Positions 7,432 through 15,991 of a stretch of 64,000 nt of DNA are shown piece after piece; within the stretch, counting starts at the first letter, position 1; every line of letters starts with the position of its first letter. The notes under the pieces were generated by a model. It was not told the DNA's origin and did not search any database. It saw only the letters and a list, made by a program, of their open reading frames with translations. This DNA is from a bacterium HR40 (GTDB taxonomy: Bacteria; Pseudomonadota; Alphaproteobacteria; Geminicoccales; Geminicoccaceae): the NCBI GenBank assembly GCA_002898275.1, contig BEIQ01000001.1, positions 985,899 through 1,049,898 on the forward strand, in the 5' to 3' direction. The position numbers and the translations under genes are program-made.

Positions 7432-9408
7432 ATGACCGAGATGGGCGTTTCGCTCTGCCGCGGCCTGCAGGAGAGCGACGACATCCCGCGCAGCCGAGCC
7501 GACAATCCGACCATCGGAGAGGTGATCGCCGCCCGCTTCGGTCGCCGCGACCTGATGAAGGGTGCGCTCGCCGCTACCGCGGTCGCCACCCTTTGGGGGC
7601 CACTCGGGCTCGTCGGCGGTCGCAAGGCCGAGGCCGCACCGGCAACCTTCCGCTTCGAGGAGGTGGCGGCAGGCGTCGACGAAACGCACCATGTCGCGCC
7701 TGGCTACCGCGCCCAAGTGCTGCTGCGCTGGGGCGATCCGGTAGTGCCGGGCGCGCCCGAGTTCGACGCTTACCATCAGAGCGCGGAAAAGCAGGCCAAG
7801 CAGTTCGGCTACAACTGCGATTTCGTGGGCTTCTTCCCGCTCGACGGCAGCAACGAGCATGGCCTGCTCGCGGTCAATCACGAGTACACCAACGAGGAAC
7901 TCATGTTCCCCGGCATGGTGCGCCAGGACACCAAGGAACAGGCCTTCGCGCGAATGACCCGGGAGCTCGTCGACATCGAAATGGCAGCGCATGGTTGCAC
8001 CGTCGTCGAGGTGCGGCGCGGCCCCCAGGGCTGGGAGGTGGTGCGCGACAGCCGCTACAATCGGCGGATTACCGCGGAGACCCCGATGCGGATCTCCGGG
8101 CCGGCGGCGGGTCATCGCCGCATGCGGACGAGCTACGATCCCGAGGGCCGCATGGTGCGCGGCACCCTCAACAATTGCGCGGGCGGCAAGACGCCCTGGG
8201 GTACCTTCCTGACCGCTGAAGAGAATTTCCACGGCTATTTCTGGGGCAAGCTATCGCCGGACCATCCCGAGAAAGCGAACTACGAGCGCTACGGTGTGCC
8301 CGAGAATTGGTACGCCTGGGGGAAGTTCCACGACCGTTTCGACGTCGAGAAGGAGCCGAACGAGGCGAATCGCTTCGGTTGGATCGTCGAATTCGACCCC
8401 TACGATCCCGAGAGCGTGCCGGTCAAGCGCACCGCGCTCGGGCGGATGAAGCACGAGAATGCCTCGCCGATCGTGAGCCGCGACGGGCGAGTCGCGATTT
8501 ACATGGGCGACGACCAGCGGTTCGAGTACATCTACCGCTTCGTCACTGCCCGTCCGTGGAACCCGAAGGATCGCGCTGCCAATCGCGATCTCCTCGACGA
8601 GGGCACGCTTTCGGTCGCCCGCTTCAATCCCGACGGCACCCTCGACTGGCTGCCGCTCGTCTTCGGCGAGGGCCCGCTCACCCCGGAAAACGGTTTTCGG
8701 AGCCAGGCCGACGTGGTGATCGAGGCGAGGCGGGCGGCGGATCTCCTCGGGGCCACGCGCATGGACCGGCCGGAGGAGGTCGAGCCCAACCCCAAGACCG
8801 GCCGGATTTACGCCACCCTCACCAACAACACGCGCCGCAAGCCGGAAGAGGTGGATGCCGCCAACCCGCGACCCAATAACGCCTTCGGCCACATCATCGA
8901 GATGATCCCGCCGGAAGGCGATCACACCGCCGATCGCTACCGTTGGGAGATCCTCGTGCGCTGTGGCGATCCGCGGCTCGGGGAGGTCGGCGCCACCTTC
9001 AATCCGGCGACCAGCGAGCATGGCTGGTTTGGCATGCCCGACAATGTCGCCTTCGACAGCCACGGACGGCTGTGGATTGCCACCGACGGTAACAGCGGCA
9101 AGGCGACTGGCCGCAGCGACGGGCTGTGGGCGATGGAGACCGAGGGTCCAGCGCGCGGCACTTCCCGCCTCTTCTTCCGCTGTCCTGCCGGAGCGGAGCT
9201 GTGCGGGCCCGAGTTCACGCCGGACGATCGCGCGCTTTTCCTCGCCATCCAGCATCCCGGTGACGACGGCGAGGAATGGCCAGCCTTCGGCCGTCCCTCG
9301 ACCTTCGATGACCCTTCCACCCGATGGCCGGACTTCGAGCCAGGCGTGCCGCCGCGGCCGTCCGTCATGGTCGTCGAGCGCGAGGATCGCGGGCCGATCG
9401 CCGTCTAG
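7432..9408 (+). CDS. phoX: PhoX family phosphatase (DUF839), Tat-exported
   Basis: 658-residue secreted phosphatase of the PhoX family, which releases phosphate from phosphate esters outside the cytoplasm using an iron-calcium cofactor. A long N-terminal region carries the twin-arginine motif GRRDLMKG (37-44), a hydrophobic stretch and an AEAAP cleavage region near 67-70. The mature part shows family segments such as NHEYTNEE, MRISGPAAGHRRM, NNCAGGKTPWGTFLTAEENFHG and GYMGDDQRFEYIYRF-like sequence. Start ATG at 7432 has AAGGAGA eight bases upstream. The Tat machinery is encoded at 26.4-28.0 kb. A perfect hairpin follows the gene. Confidence 0.9.
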   Translation: MTEMGVSLCRGLQESDDIPRSRADNPTIGEVIAARFGRRDLMKGALAATAVATLWGPLGLVGGRKAEAAPATFRFEEVAAGVDETHHVAPGYRAQVLLRWGDPVVPGAPEFDAYHQSAEKQAKQFGYNCDFVGFFPLDGSNEHGLLAVNHEYTNEELMFPGMVRQDTKEQAFARMTRELVDIEMAAHGCTVVEVRRGPQGWEVVRDSRYNRRITAETPMRISGPAAGHRRMRTSYDPEGRMVRGTLNNCAGGKTPWGTFLTAEENFHGYFWGKLSPDHPEKANYERYGVPENWYAWGKFHDRFDVEKEPNEANRFGWIVEFDPYDPESVPVKRTALGRMKHENASPIVSRDGRVAIYMGDDQRFEYIYRFVTARPWNPKDRAANRDLLDEGTLSVARFNPDGTLDWLPLVFGEGPLTPENGFRSQADVVIEARRAADLLGATRMDRPEEVEPNPKTGRIYATLTNNTRRKPEEVDAANPRPNNAFGHIIEMIPPEGDHTADRYRWEILVRCGDPRLGEVGATFNPATSEHGWFGMPDNVAFDSHGRLWIATDGNSGKATGRSDGLWAMETEGPARGTSRLFFRCPAGAELCGPEFTPDDRALFLAIQHPGDDGEEWPAFGRPSTFDDPSTRWPDFEPGVPPRPSVMVVEREDRGPIAV

Positions 9409-9430
9409 CGTGCGAGCGGCCGCGGCGATG

Positions 9431-9450
9431 GGGGCGGCACGAGCCGCCCC
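9431..9450 (+). terminator. Hairpin after phoX
   Basis: GGGGCGGC and GCCGCCCC form a perfect 8-bp stem around the loop ACGA, 23 bases after the phoX stop, followed by TCGCGTTT. The stem is strong but the T-tract is poor, as is usual in GC-rich genomes. It separates phoX from the PHA synthase gene. Confidence 0.5.
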
Positions 9451-9542
9451 TCGCGTTTCCCAGCGCCGGGCAACCGCTCTTACGCCGCGCGGCGGGACAC
9501 ACCATCTGGAAGGAGGAAGCGAACCGGACCGGAGGAGTGCCC

Positions 9543-11387
9543 ATGAGTGGCGCAGGAGCACAGCCCGCCACCGATGCCCGCCTCCACCACCCCCGTCCCA
9601 CCGCCGATCGCCGACTCGCACACGGGCTGAGCCCGTGCGAGCCGCCAGCCGCGGTGCCAGTGCCGCTCGCCGCCACTTTCGAGAACTTCGATCGGCTGCT
9701 GCACGCCCTCGAGGCACGTCTCACCTTGGGCATCTCGCCCATCGCCTTGACCCTCGCCCGACTCGATTGGCTCTTGCATTTGGCGAACGCCCCGGGCCGC
9801 CGGCTCGCACTCTTGCAACAGGCCTGGCTCGATGGCCTCAGGCTGGCAAGCTGGGCCGGACGGCGCATGTTCGGGGCCGAGGATCCACCGCCCTTTGCAC
9901 CCGAACCCGAGGACCGTCGTTTCCTCGATCCAGCGTGGCAGTGGCCGCCGTTCGTCTTTTTCGCCCAGGGTCAGCTCGCCCTCGAGCGATTCTGGGAAGC
10001 CGCCACGAGCGATCTGCGAGGCGTCCTGGGGCCGCATCGCCGACAGGTGGAGTTCCTGACGCGGCAGGACCTCGACCTGCGGGCTCCCTCCAACTTTCCC
10101 TGGACCAACCCCGAGGTCATCCGGCGAACCGTCGCCGAGGGCGGGTGGAACCTGCTGCGGGGCTTTTCCTTCTTCGTCGAGGACCTCTACCGGCAGTTTT
10201 CGGGTCAACCGCCGGTCGGTACCGAGCAGTTCCGCCCCGGTCACGAGGTGGCCGCGACCCCGGGACAGGTGGTCTTCCGCAACCATCTGATCGAACTCAT
10301 TCAATACGAACCCAAGACATCCACCGTTTATCCCGAGCCTGTCCTCATCGTTCCAGCTTGGATCATGAAATATTACATCCTAGATCTCTCGCCGAACAAC
10401 TCCCTCGTCCGCTATCTCGTCGATCGCGGCTTCACGGTATTCATGATCTCCTGGCGCAATCCCGGTCCGGAGGACCGCGACCTCGCCTTCGACGACTACC
10501 GTCGCCTGGGCGTGCTCGCAGCCCTCGACGCCATCGGCCGCATCGCGCGAGGGCGACGCGTGCATGCCGTCGGCTATTGCATCGGCGGGACGCTCCTCGC
10601 CATCGCCGCTGCCGCCATGGCGCGCGATCGTGACGAGCGGCTCTGCACCCTCACCCTGTTCGCCGCTCAGACCGACTTCAGCGAAGCTGGCGAGCTCATG
10701 ACCTTCGTCGACGAGGCTCAACTCGCCTTCCTCGAGGATCTGATGTGGGATCAGGGGGTCCTCGACACTTGGCAAATCGCCGGGACCTTCCGGCTCTTGC
10801 GGGCGCGCGACCTCGTCTGGTCGCGGATCATCCGCCAATACATGCTGGGCGAGCGGCCGCAGCTGTCGGATCTCGATGCCTGGAGCCTGGATGCAACCCG
10901 CATGCCGGCGCGCATGCACGGCGAATATCTGCGGCACCTGTTCCTCGAGAATCGCCTGTCGCGGGGCCGCTATGCGGTGGCCGGGCGGCCGGTGGCGCTC
11001 ACCGACATCCGGGTGCCGCTGTTCGTCGTCGGCACCGAGCGCGACCACATCGCTCCTTGGCAGTCGGTCTACAAGATCCGATTGCTCACCGACGCCGAGA
11101 TCACCTTCGTCCTCGCCGCCTCCGGCCACAACCGCGGCATCGTCAGCCCACCGGGCGAGCTCGGCCGCCATTTCCGCATCCGCACCATGGCCGAGGACGA
11201 GCCCTACATTCCGCCCGATCATTGGCCGGCTGTCGCGGAGCTGCGCGAAGGCTCGTGGTGGCCCGCCTGGGTCGAGTGGCTCGCTGCCCGCAGCGGAGAG
11301 CCGGTACCGCCGCCGCCCATGGGGGCGGCGGAGGCCGGCCTGCCGCCGCTCTGCCCGGCCCCCGGGACCTATGTGACCATGCGCTGA
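9543..11387 (+). CDS. phaC: Poly(3-hydroxyalkanoate) synthase (PhaC)
   Basis: 614-residue polyester synthase that polymerises (R)-3-hydroxyacyl-CoA into storage granules. The lipase-like box GYCIGG carries the catalytic Cys346; Asp501 (TERDHIAPW) and His529 (ASGHNRG) complete the triad. NFPWTNPEV, TVYPEPVLIVPAWIMKYYILDLSP and FMISWRNP are class I/II hallmarks, and no PhaE or PhaR partner gene is adjacent. The length fits class I. ATG at 9543 follows GGAGGAG; about 40 N-terminal residues are Pro/His-rich and unconserved. phaA, phaB, phaR and phasin genes are not in the window. Confidence 0.93.
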   Translation: MSGAGAQPATDARLHHPRPTADRRLAHGLSPCEPPAAVPVPLAATFENFDRLLHALEARLTLGISPIALTLARLDWLLHLANAPGRRLALLQQAWLDGLRLASWAGRRMFGAEDPPPFAPEPEDRRFLDPAWQWPPFVFFAQGQLALERFWEAATSDLRGVLGPHRRQVEFLTRQDLDLRAPSNFPWTNPEVIRRTVAEGGWNLLRGFSFFVEDLYRQFSGQPPVGTEQFRPGHEVAATPGQVVFRNHLIELIQYEPKTSTVYPEPVLIVPAWIMKYYILDLSPNNSLVRYLVDRGFTVFMISWRNPGPEDRDLAFDDYRRLGVLAALDAIGRIARGRRVHAVGYCIGGTLLAIAAAAMARDRDERLCTLTLFAAQTDFSEAGELMTFVDEAQLAFLEDLMWDQGVLDTWQIAGTFRLLRARDLVWSRIIRQYMLGERPQLSDLDAWSLDATRMPARMHGEYLRHLFLENRLSRGRYAVAGRPVALTDIRVPLFVVGTERDHIAPWQSVYKIRLLTDAEITFVLAASGHNRGIVSPPGELGRHFRIRTMAEDEPYIPPDHWPAVAELREGSWWPAWVEWLAARSGEPVPPPPMGAAEAGLPPLCPAPGTYVTMR

Positions 11388-11517
11388 GGGGATTTTGCAT
11401 CCGCGTCAGCGTTCTCGCACGATCGCCGCGGATCCCGGGAGCGCGCCGTCTGGATCGGCGCCGCATCCACCGCTAAACCCGTCGCGCTGGCCGGATTCCG
11501 GCCGAGGAGGTGAATCG

Positions 11518-12639
11518 GTGGCGCCGGATCGTGCTCCTTCCCTCGCCAGCCGCTTGGACCAGATCGCCGGCTTCGCCGTGGTACTGCTCCTGCTCGTCGG
11601 TTGCGTGGTGGTGCTGCGGCCGTTCTTCTCGCCGCTTTTGTGGGCCGTCGTGCTCACCACTTCCACCTGGCCGCTCTATCAGAAGCTGCAGCTGGTCTTC
11701 TACGGCCGGCGCGGGCTTGCCGCGCTCGTCATGACCCTCTCGCTCGCTGGCGCTTTCGTGCTCCCGCTCCTGCTTTTGGGCGTCAGCCTCGCCGACAATG
11801 TCCGCAGCCTCGTCGATATGGTGCGCGCGACCTTCGCAGCCGGGCCCCCCTCGCCGCCAGCGTGGCTCGCCGCGATCCCCTGGGTCGGTCACTCCCTCGC
11901 CGAACAGTGGCGTGCCTTCGCCGCTGATCCGCAACGTCTCGCCGAAGCCCTGCAGCCGCTGTTCGCGCCTTTGCGCGATCTGGCGCTCCAGAGCGGGATG
12001 ACGGTCGGCACCGCCCTCTTGCAGATGAGCATGAGCGTGCTCGCCGCTTATTTCTTCTACCGCGATGGCGAAGCCATCGGCCGTTACGCGCGAGCCGTCG
12101 CCCAGCGTCTCGCCGGTGGGCGGTCCCTCGCCTTTTTGAGCGTGGCGCAGACGACGATGCGCAGCATCGTCTATGGCACGGTCGGCACCGCCATCGTCCA
12201 GGGTGGGCTCGCGCTCGCGGGCTTTCTCCTGGCCGGTGTGCCGGGTGCCTTCCTTCTCGCCTTCGCCACCTTCGTGCTCGCCCTTTTTCCCGCCGGGGCG
12301 CCGCTCGTCTGGTTGCCGGTCGCCATCTGGGTGTGGAGCGCCTCGGGCTGGGGTTGGGGCCTGTTCATGCTGCTGTGGGGCGCCCTCGTCGTGAGCGGCT
12401 CGGACAATGTCGTTCGTCCCTGGCTCATCAGCCGAGGCAGCCAGCTGCCCTTTCTCGTCGTGTTCATGGGAGTGATCGGCGGGGCGATCGCCTTCGGCTT
12501 TCTCGGCATTTTCCTCGGTCCCACCCTGCTCGCCCTCGGCCTCGCCTTGGTGCGCGAATGGAAGGCAGGCAGCGCCGATGATGGCGGCAGCTTCGCGAAC
12601 GCCCGAGCGCCCGGCGGCCCCGGAAGGGATGGCGGTTGA
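11518..12639 (+). CDS. AI-2E family transporter (PerM/YdiK-like permease)
   Basis: 373-residue polytopic membrane protein of the AI-2E exporter superfamily. It has the usual N-terminal pair of helices (FAVVLLLLVGCVVVL, SPLLWAVVLTTSTWPLY), a central soluble region with amphipathic helices, and a C-terminal bundle with IVYGTVGTAIVQGGLALAGF, GAPLVWLPVAIW and the family signature SGSDNVVRPWLISRG. GTG at 11518 is preferred because GAGGAGG ends eight bases upstream; a longer in-frame extension upstream looks non-coding. The substrate is unknown; many members have nothing to do with autoinducer-2, and some are ion or proton antiporters. Confidence 0.82.
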   Translation: MAPDRAPSLASRLDQIAGFAVVLLLLVGCVVVLRPFFSPLLWAVVLTTSTWPLYQKLQLVFYGRRGLAALVMTLSLAGAFVLPLLLLGVSLADNVRSLVDMVRATFAAGPPSPPAWLAAIPWVGHSLAEQWRAFAADPQRLAEALQPLFAPLRDLALQSGMTVGTALLQMSMSVLAAYFFYRDGEAIGRYARAVAQRLAGGRSLAFLSVAQTTMRSIVYGTVGTAIVQGGLALAGFLLAGVPGAFLLAFATFVLALFPAGAPLVWLPVAIWVWSASGWGWGLFMLLWGALVVSGSDNVVRPWLISRGSQLPFLVVFMGVIGGAIAFGFLGIFLGPTLLALGLALVREWKAGSADDGGSFANARAPGGPGRDGG

Positions 12640-12720
12640 CGGTGGCGCTCGTCGCCGCCATCGGTCGCCGCGCGCTTCCAGCGCGCCCCGGCGCGCGCCG
12701 CCTCGTTCGCCTCGGCACCC

Positions 12721-13170
12721 CTAGTCCTCCCGACGGGGCCGCAGACCGACGTTCATCCCCACGTTCATGCCGACGTTCATGCCGACGTTCATTCCCGCCG
12801 CGCTGCCAGCCGCAGCGAGCCCGAGCAGCTGCTCGAGCGTCCCGGAAGTGGCATCGAGCCTGAGGCTGATATCGTTCTTGTCGTAGACCCAAACTCGAAG
12901 TCCGGGAATGTGCGGACCGGCGCCGCGCACAGGCGCTTCCTCGCCCTCGCCGTGCACCAGCATGAGCACGGCCCCCGGAAGATCGAACTCGTTGCTGCCG
13001 ATGCCGATGAAATAGATGCGGGCAAAGCGCGCTCCGGCGGCTTCGAGCTGCCGTCGCAGTGGCCCGCCGGCACCGAGCTCCTGCGGCGCTCCGGCGAGAT
13101 CCACCGCAAGGCCCGGTACCACCCGGCCGTAGAGCCGCACCTCCGTCACCCCGAGCAAAGTCTCGCCCAT
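12721..13170 (-). CDS. Hypothetical protein with C-terminal GMNV tandem repeats, 149 aa
   Basis: I do not recognise this family. Residues 1-118 look like a folded domain with alternating beta and helix segments (VTEVRLYGRVVPGLAVDL, RIYFIGIGSNEFDLPGAVLML, LRVWVYDKNDISLRLD). An Ala/Gly linker (119-125) leads to four copies of Gly-Met-Asn-Val (126-141) and a charged end, GLRPRRED. There is no signal peptide or Cys. It is the last gene of a minus-strand group, 37 bases after the metallopeptidase gene, which follows a TfuA gene. A short repeated tail on a leader-like domain could be a peptide substrate for those enzymes, but this is speculation. Confidence 0.65.
   Translation of the reverse strand: MGETLLGVTEVRLYGRVVPGLAVDLAGAPQELGAGGPLRRQLEAAGARFARIYFIGIGSNEFDLPGAVLMLVHGEGEEAPVRGAGPHIPGLRVWVYDKNDISLRLDATSGTLEQLLGLAAAGSAAGMNVGMNVGMNVGMNVGLRPRRED
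12748..12795 (-). repeat. Four tandem 12-bp repeats encoding Gly-Met-Asn-Val
   Basis: Four consecutive 12-base units (12748-12759, 12760-12771, 12772-12783, 12784-12795) differ only at codon third positions of Gly and Val, while Met and Asn codons are identical. All lie in frame in the gene at 12721-13170. The third-position differences mean the copies have diverged synonymously rather than arising by very recent slippage. Confidence 0.9.
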
Positions 13171-13207
13171 TCCCTTCCTCCCTCGTGTCGGGATCGATCG
13201 CAGGAGT

Positions 13208-14548
13208 TCATCGCCGGGTCATCCCGAGCGGGACGAACGTCCGAGCCGAGCCGAGATGGCTGCGGGCCGGTTGTGGCCGCAGGAGGGGGCCGACCTCGAT
13301 CGTGCCGATGCCGCGCCAGGCGAAACTGTCCCTGAGCGTGCGGGCGAAACGGCCATTGGACACTCGCCGCTCCGCCTGCAGCGCCGCCTGCACCAAACTG
13401 GCGAAGGAAAGGCGCACGCCAGCCAGGCCGCGGATCGTACCGGCGACGATCCGTCCGGTGAGGGTGCGCGCCAGGGCGAGGGCCCGGCGGAACGGTTCCC
13501 TCGAGCGAGCGAACGCATCGCTGAACACCTCGTCGAGCGGATGGGCGAAGGCGGCGGCTCGCTCGGGATCGTCGGCGAGCTCGATCACCCAGCTGGGAAT
13601 CACGCCCCACTCCACGAGATGGATCTGGTAGATCTCGACCAGGATGTCGAAGAAGGCGCCGACGAGGGGCAGAGCGAGATCGTGCTCGTCGGTCCAACCG
13701 TCACGGAACTGTGCGAGGCTCACCGAATTGCTGGCCTCGCGCAGCTGGTCCGCCGGCGACAGTTCGGCAAAGCGGCCGAGCTCGTTGGCCAGATAGAGGT
13801 TGCCGCAGGTGCGCGCCAGCACGTCCTCGACGACCGGTTCGAGGGCGGCTGCCGCGAGCAGGGCGACGACATCCGCCATCGCCTCGTGAATGGCACGGAA
13901 CGCAGCATCCTGCCACGCGGCGGGCGGTATGCCCAGGAGCGAGAACAGCAGGAGATGGCCGAGTTCGTGGGCGATGACGTCGAAATTGAGGGCGAACGGA
14001 TGGGAGTGGCCGCGCCATCCCCGGTTCCAGCCGAGCTCGATGTAGCCAAAGCCCGCCTGGGCATTGTCCAAGCCATCCGTACACAGGATCTCGAGCCGCG
14101 GCGAAAAGGACGAGAAGTGCCAGCGCACATGCCCGAGCCAACCTTGCCAGAGGTCGAGCGCAAAGCGGGCGCAGGCCCAGGCGTGCATCGCGAGGAACCG
14201 GGGATCGTCCGGCTCGAGCCAGTCGAAGTGGCCCCGGGCATCGGGCCGAGGCGGCGGCAGGCTGGCGCCGCGCCAGGGCGGCAGGAACGGCACGAGCCTG
14301 CCCGAGCGGTCGCACAGAAGCCCGTAGGGTTGGGTCTTGCCGAGGGCACACACGGCGTACATGCGATCGCAGGCTGGGCCCGGTGCCACGCTTCCAGCTG
14401 CGACGTCGAGGGTGAGCGGGACGGGGCCGCGGACGCCGTCGAGAAACCAGGGCTGGGGATAGATCCGCACGCGTACGCCCGCACGCGCAGCGTCCTTTTG
14501 CCCTGGATCCTGCCAGGTGGGCATGCCTCCCCGCCTCTTCGCCGTCAC
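13208..14548 (-). CDS. HEXXH metallopeptidase-like protein (gluzincin, M4-like motif)
   Basis: 446-residue protein with a zinc-peptidase signature: FDVIAHELGHLLLF gives His194, Glu195 and His198, and HEAMADVV 23 residues later gives a likely third ligand, Glu222, with Asp226. This HEXXH...E...D pattern is that of thermolysin-like gluzincins, but the rest of the sequence does not obviously match M4 and I see no signal peptide or propeptide, so it may be cytoplasmic. The GTG at 14548 overlaps the TfuA gene stop by four bases; ATG at 14524, with GGGGAGG upstream, is an equally good start. The target protein or peptide is unknown. Confidence 0.7.
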   Translation of the reverse strand: MTAKRRGGMPTWQDPGQKDAARAGVRVRIYPQPWFLDGVRGPVPLTLDVAAGSVAPGPACDRMYAVCALGKTQPYGLLCDRSGRLVPFLPPWRGASLPPPRPDARGHFDWLEPDDPRFLAMHAWACARFALDLWQGWLGHVRWHFSSFSPRLEILCTDGLDNAQAGFGYIELGWNRGWRGHSHPFALNFDVIAHELGHLLLFSLLGIPPAAWQDAAFRAIHEAMADVVALLAAAALEPVVEDVLARTCGNLYLANELGRFAELSPADQLREASNSVSLAQFRDGWTDEHDLALPLVGAFFDILVEIYQIHLVEWGVIPSWVIELADDPERAAAFAHPLDEVFSDAFARSREPFRRALALARTLTGRIVAGTIRGLAGVRLSFASLVQAALQAERRVSNGRFARTLRDSFAWRGIGTIEVGPLLRPQPARSHLGSARTFVPLGMTRR

Positions 14549-15843
14549 GACCCGTTACGATAGCGCCATTCGACATCGAGCGCACGGACGAGATCGTCGA
14601 GGTCGCGAAAGCCACGTTCGCGTGCGACCTGCTCCGCATCGGCCGGTATCCGGCCTCCGAGGAGGACCTCGAAATACCAGGAAAGAAGCGCTTGCCGCCG
14701 GGCAGGCCCGACCGCTTCCGCGACCTCGGCATGCGGCAGCTTGCGGCGGGCGCGCGCCACGACAGCCGGCCACAGGCCGCAGGATATGGTCTCGTGGACG
14801 AGCGCCATGAGGAAAACGTCGTCGACGGCCGTCGCGGATGTCGCGAGGCGGGCGGCGTGGAGGGCGAGATCCTCGAGCCATGTGGCCTCGAGTCCTTGGT
14901 GCGCGAGCCAAGCGATCTGCTCGCATCGCGTCGGAAGACCGAGGCGATGGGCGATCGCCGCTCCCGGATCGACCAGGGAAGCGCCGGTCGCCGCTGCGGC
15001 GAGCCGAGCACGATCGGCCACCAGAGCGAAGCGCACGGGGTCGAGACGGATCTCGTCGAGCGCGAGGCGCCAGAGCGGATCGGCGTCCACCGGCACGGCG
15101 AGCGGATGCTCGGGCGAGCCTGCCAGTCGGGCGAAGATCTCGGTCCAACCGAAGTCGGCGGGTACCGTGGACGGGATCGGTGGGATGGCGCAATCGCCGA
15201 GGAAGGCGACGAGAGCTCGGGCATCGAGCCGCTTCTGCGGCACTTCGAGCTGCGGTAAGCTCCTGGCCAAACGTTGCAGAATGGCCGGATCGGCACCGCT
15301 TCTCTGCGCGTCCTCGAAGACCCTCTTCCAGCTGCGCTCCTTGTAGAAGATCCTCTTGCCTGCGGCGACGAGGACCCGGGCAGTCGACGCATCGAGCAGG
15401 CCCCGTTGGACCGCGGCCTCGATCGTCGCCCGCAGGTCCACCATGGCCAGCGAGACGGTCGGCCAACCGAGCTCTTGCGGCCCGTGATGGACGGCAACCT
15501 CGTCATCGTCGACGAGAACCCCTTCCCGGTACCAGGTGAAGATGCGTCCGATCCCGACCATGCCGAAGGGAGCGAGCTCGGCTGCCCGCAGGGCTCCCAT
15601 GCTCGCTGCACCGAGGACGGGAATGCCCTCGGCGAGCGCCCAGAGGATCTCCTTGTGCGACACTGCCGGGACGCCCTCGAACAGGCCGTCTATGATGGCA
15701 ATGGCGCAGGGACGCTGGCGCGAGGCCACGAGACGGGCGACGTCGCCTCGGGCAACCGGCGGCAGCCAGAGGACGTTCGAGTAGGCCGGCCGGGCGGCCG
15801 GTGGGAGCGAGGGCCCGGCGAACACGGCGGTCGCTGCGGGCAT
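14545..15843 (-). CDS. TfuA-like core domain protein without a YcaO neighbour
   Basis: 432-residue protein. Residues 4-130 match the TfuA core: VFAGPSLPP, then AIAIIDGLFEGVPAVSHKEILWA, LGAASMGALRAAELAPFG and DDDEVAVHHGP. TfuA proteins partner YcaO enzymes in RiPP biosynthesis (trifolitoxin) and in peptide-backbone thioamidation, where TfuA is thought to handle sulfur. The remaining 300 residues are helical and Leu/Ala/Arg-rich. ATG at 15843 has GGAG nine bases upstream; ATG at 15864 is an alternative. It is first in the minus-strand group TfuA, metallopeptidase, GMNV-repeat protein. No YcaO gene lies in the window. Confidence 0.82.
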   Translation of the reverse strand: MPAATAVFAGPSLPPAARPAYSNVLWLPPVARGDVARLVASRQRPCAIAIIDGLFEGVPAVSHKEILWALAEGIPVLGAASMGALRAAELAPFGMVGIGRIFTWYREGVLVDDDEVAVHHGPQELGWPTVSLAMVDLRATIEAAVQRGLLDASTARVLVAAGKRIFYKERSWKRVFEDAQRSGADPAILQRLARSLPQLEVPQKRLDARALVAFLGDCAIPPIPSTVPADFGWTEIFARLAGSPEHPLAVPVDADPLWRLALDEIRLDPVRFALVADRARLAAAATGASLVDPGAAIAHRLGLPTRCEQIAWLAHQGLEATWLEDLALHAARLATSATAVDDVFLMALVHETISCGLWPAVVARARRKLPHAEVAEAVGPARRQALLSWYFEVLLGGRIPADAEQVARERGFRDLDDLVRALDVEWRYRNGS

Positions 15844-15991
15844 GTCCACTCCGACCGTTGCCATCCTTTTTCCGCTAGCCGCGACACGCGCTCGCTGCAA
15901 CCGGCTTCGCAGCGGCTCCAGCCCCTTGTCGCGATGCCATTTCATCCGATCATCTCGGCGAACCCCGAGGAGAACGGAAACGGCCGTGGCG

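Noticed and set aside
11308-11332. GC-rich inverted repeat near the end of phaC as a terminator
   Set aside because: It lies inside the coding region about 55 bases before the stop and encodes Pro/Gly residues.
12742-12800. Tandem 12-bp repeat as a CRISPR array
   Set aside because: The units are contiguous with no spacers, are too short, and encode an in-frame peptide repeat; there are no cas genes.
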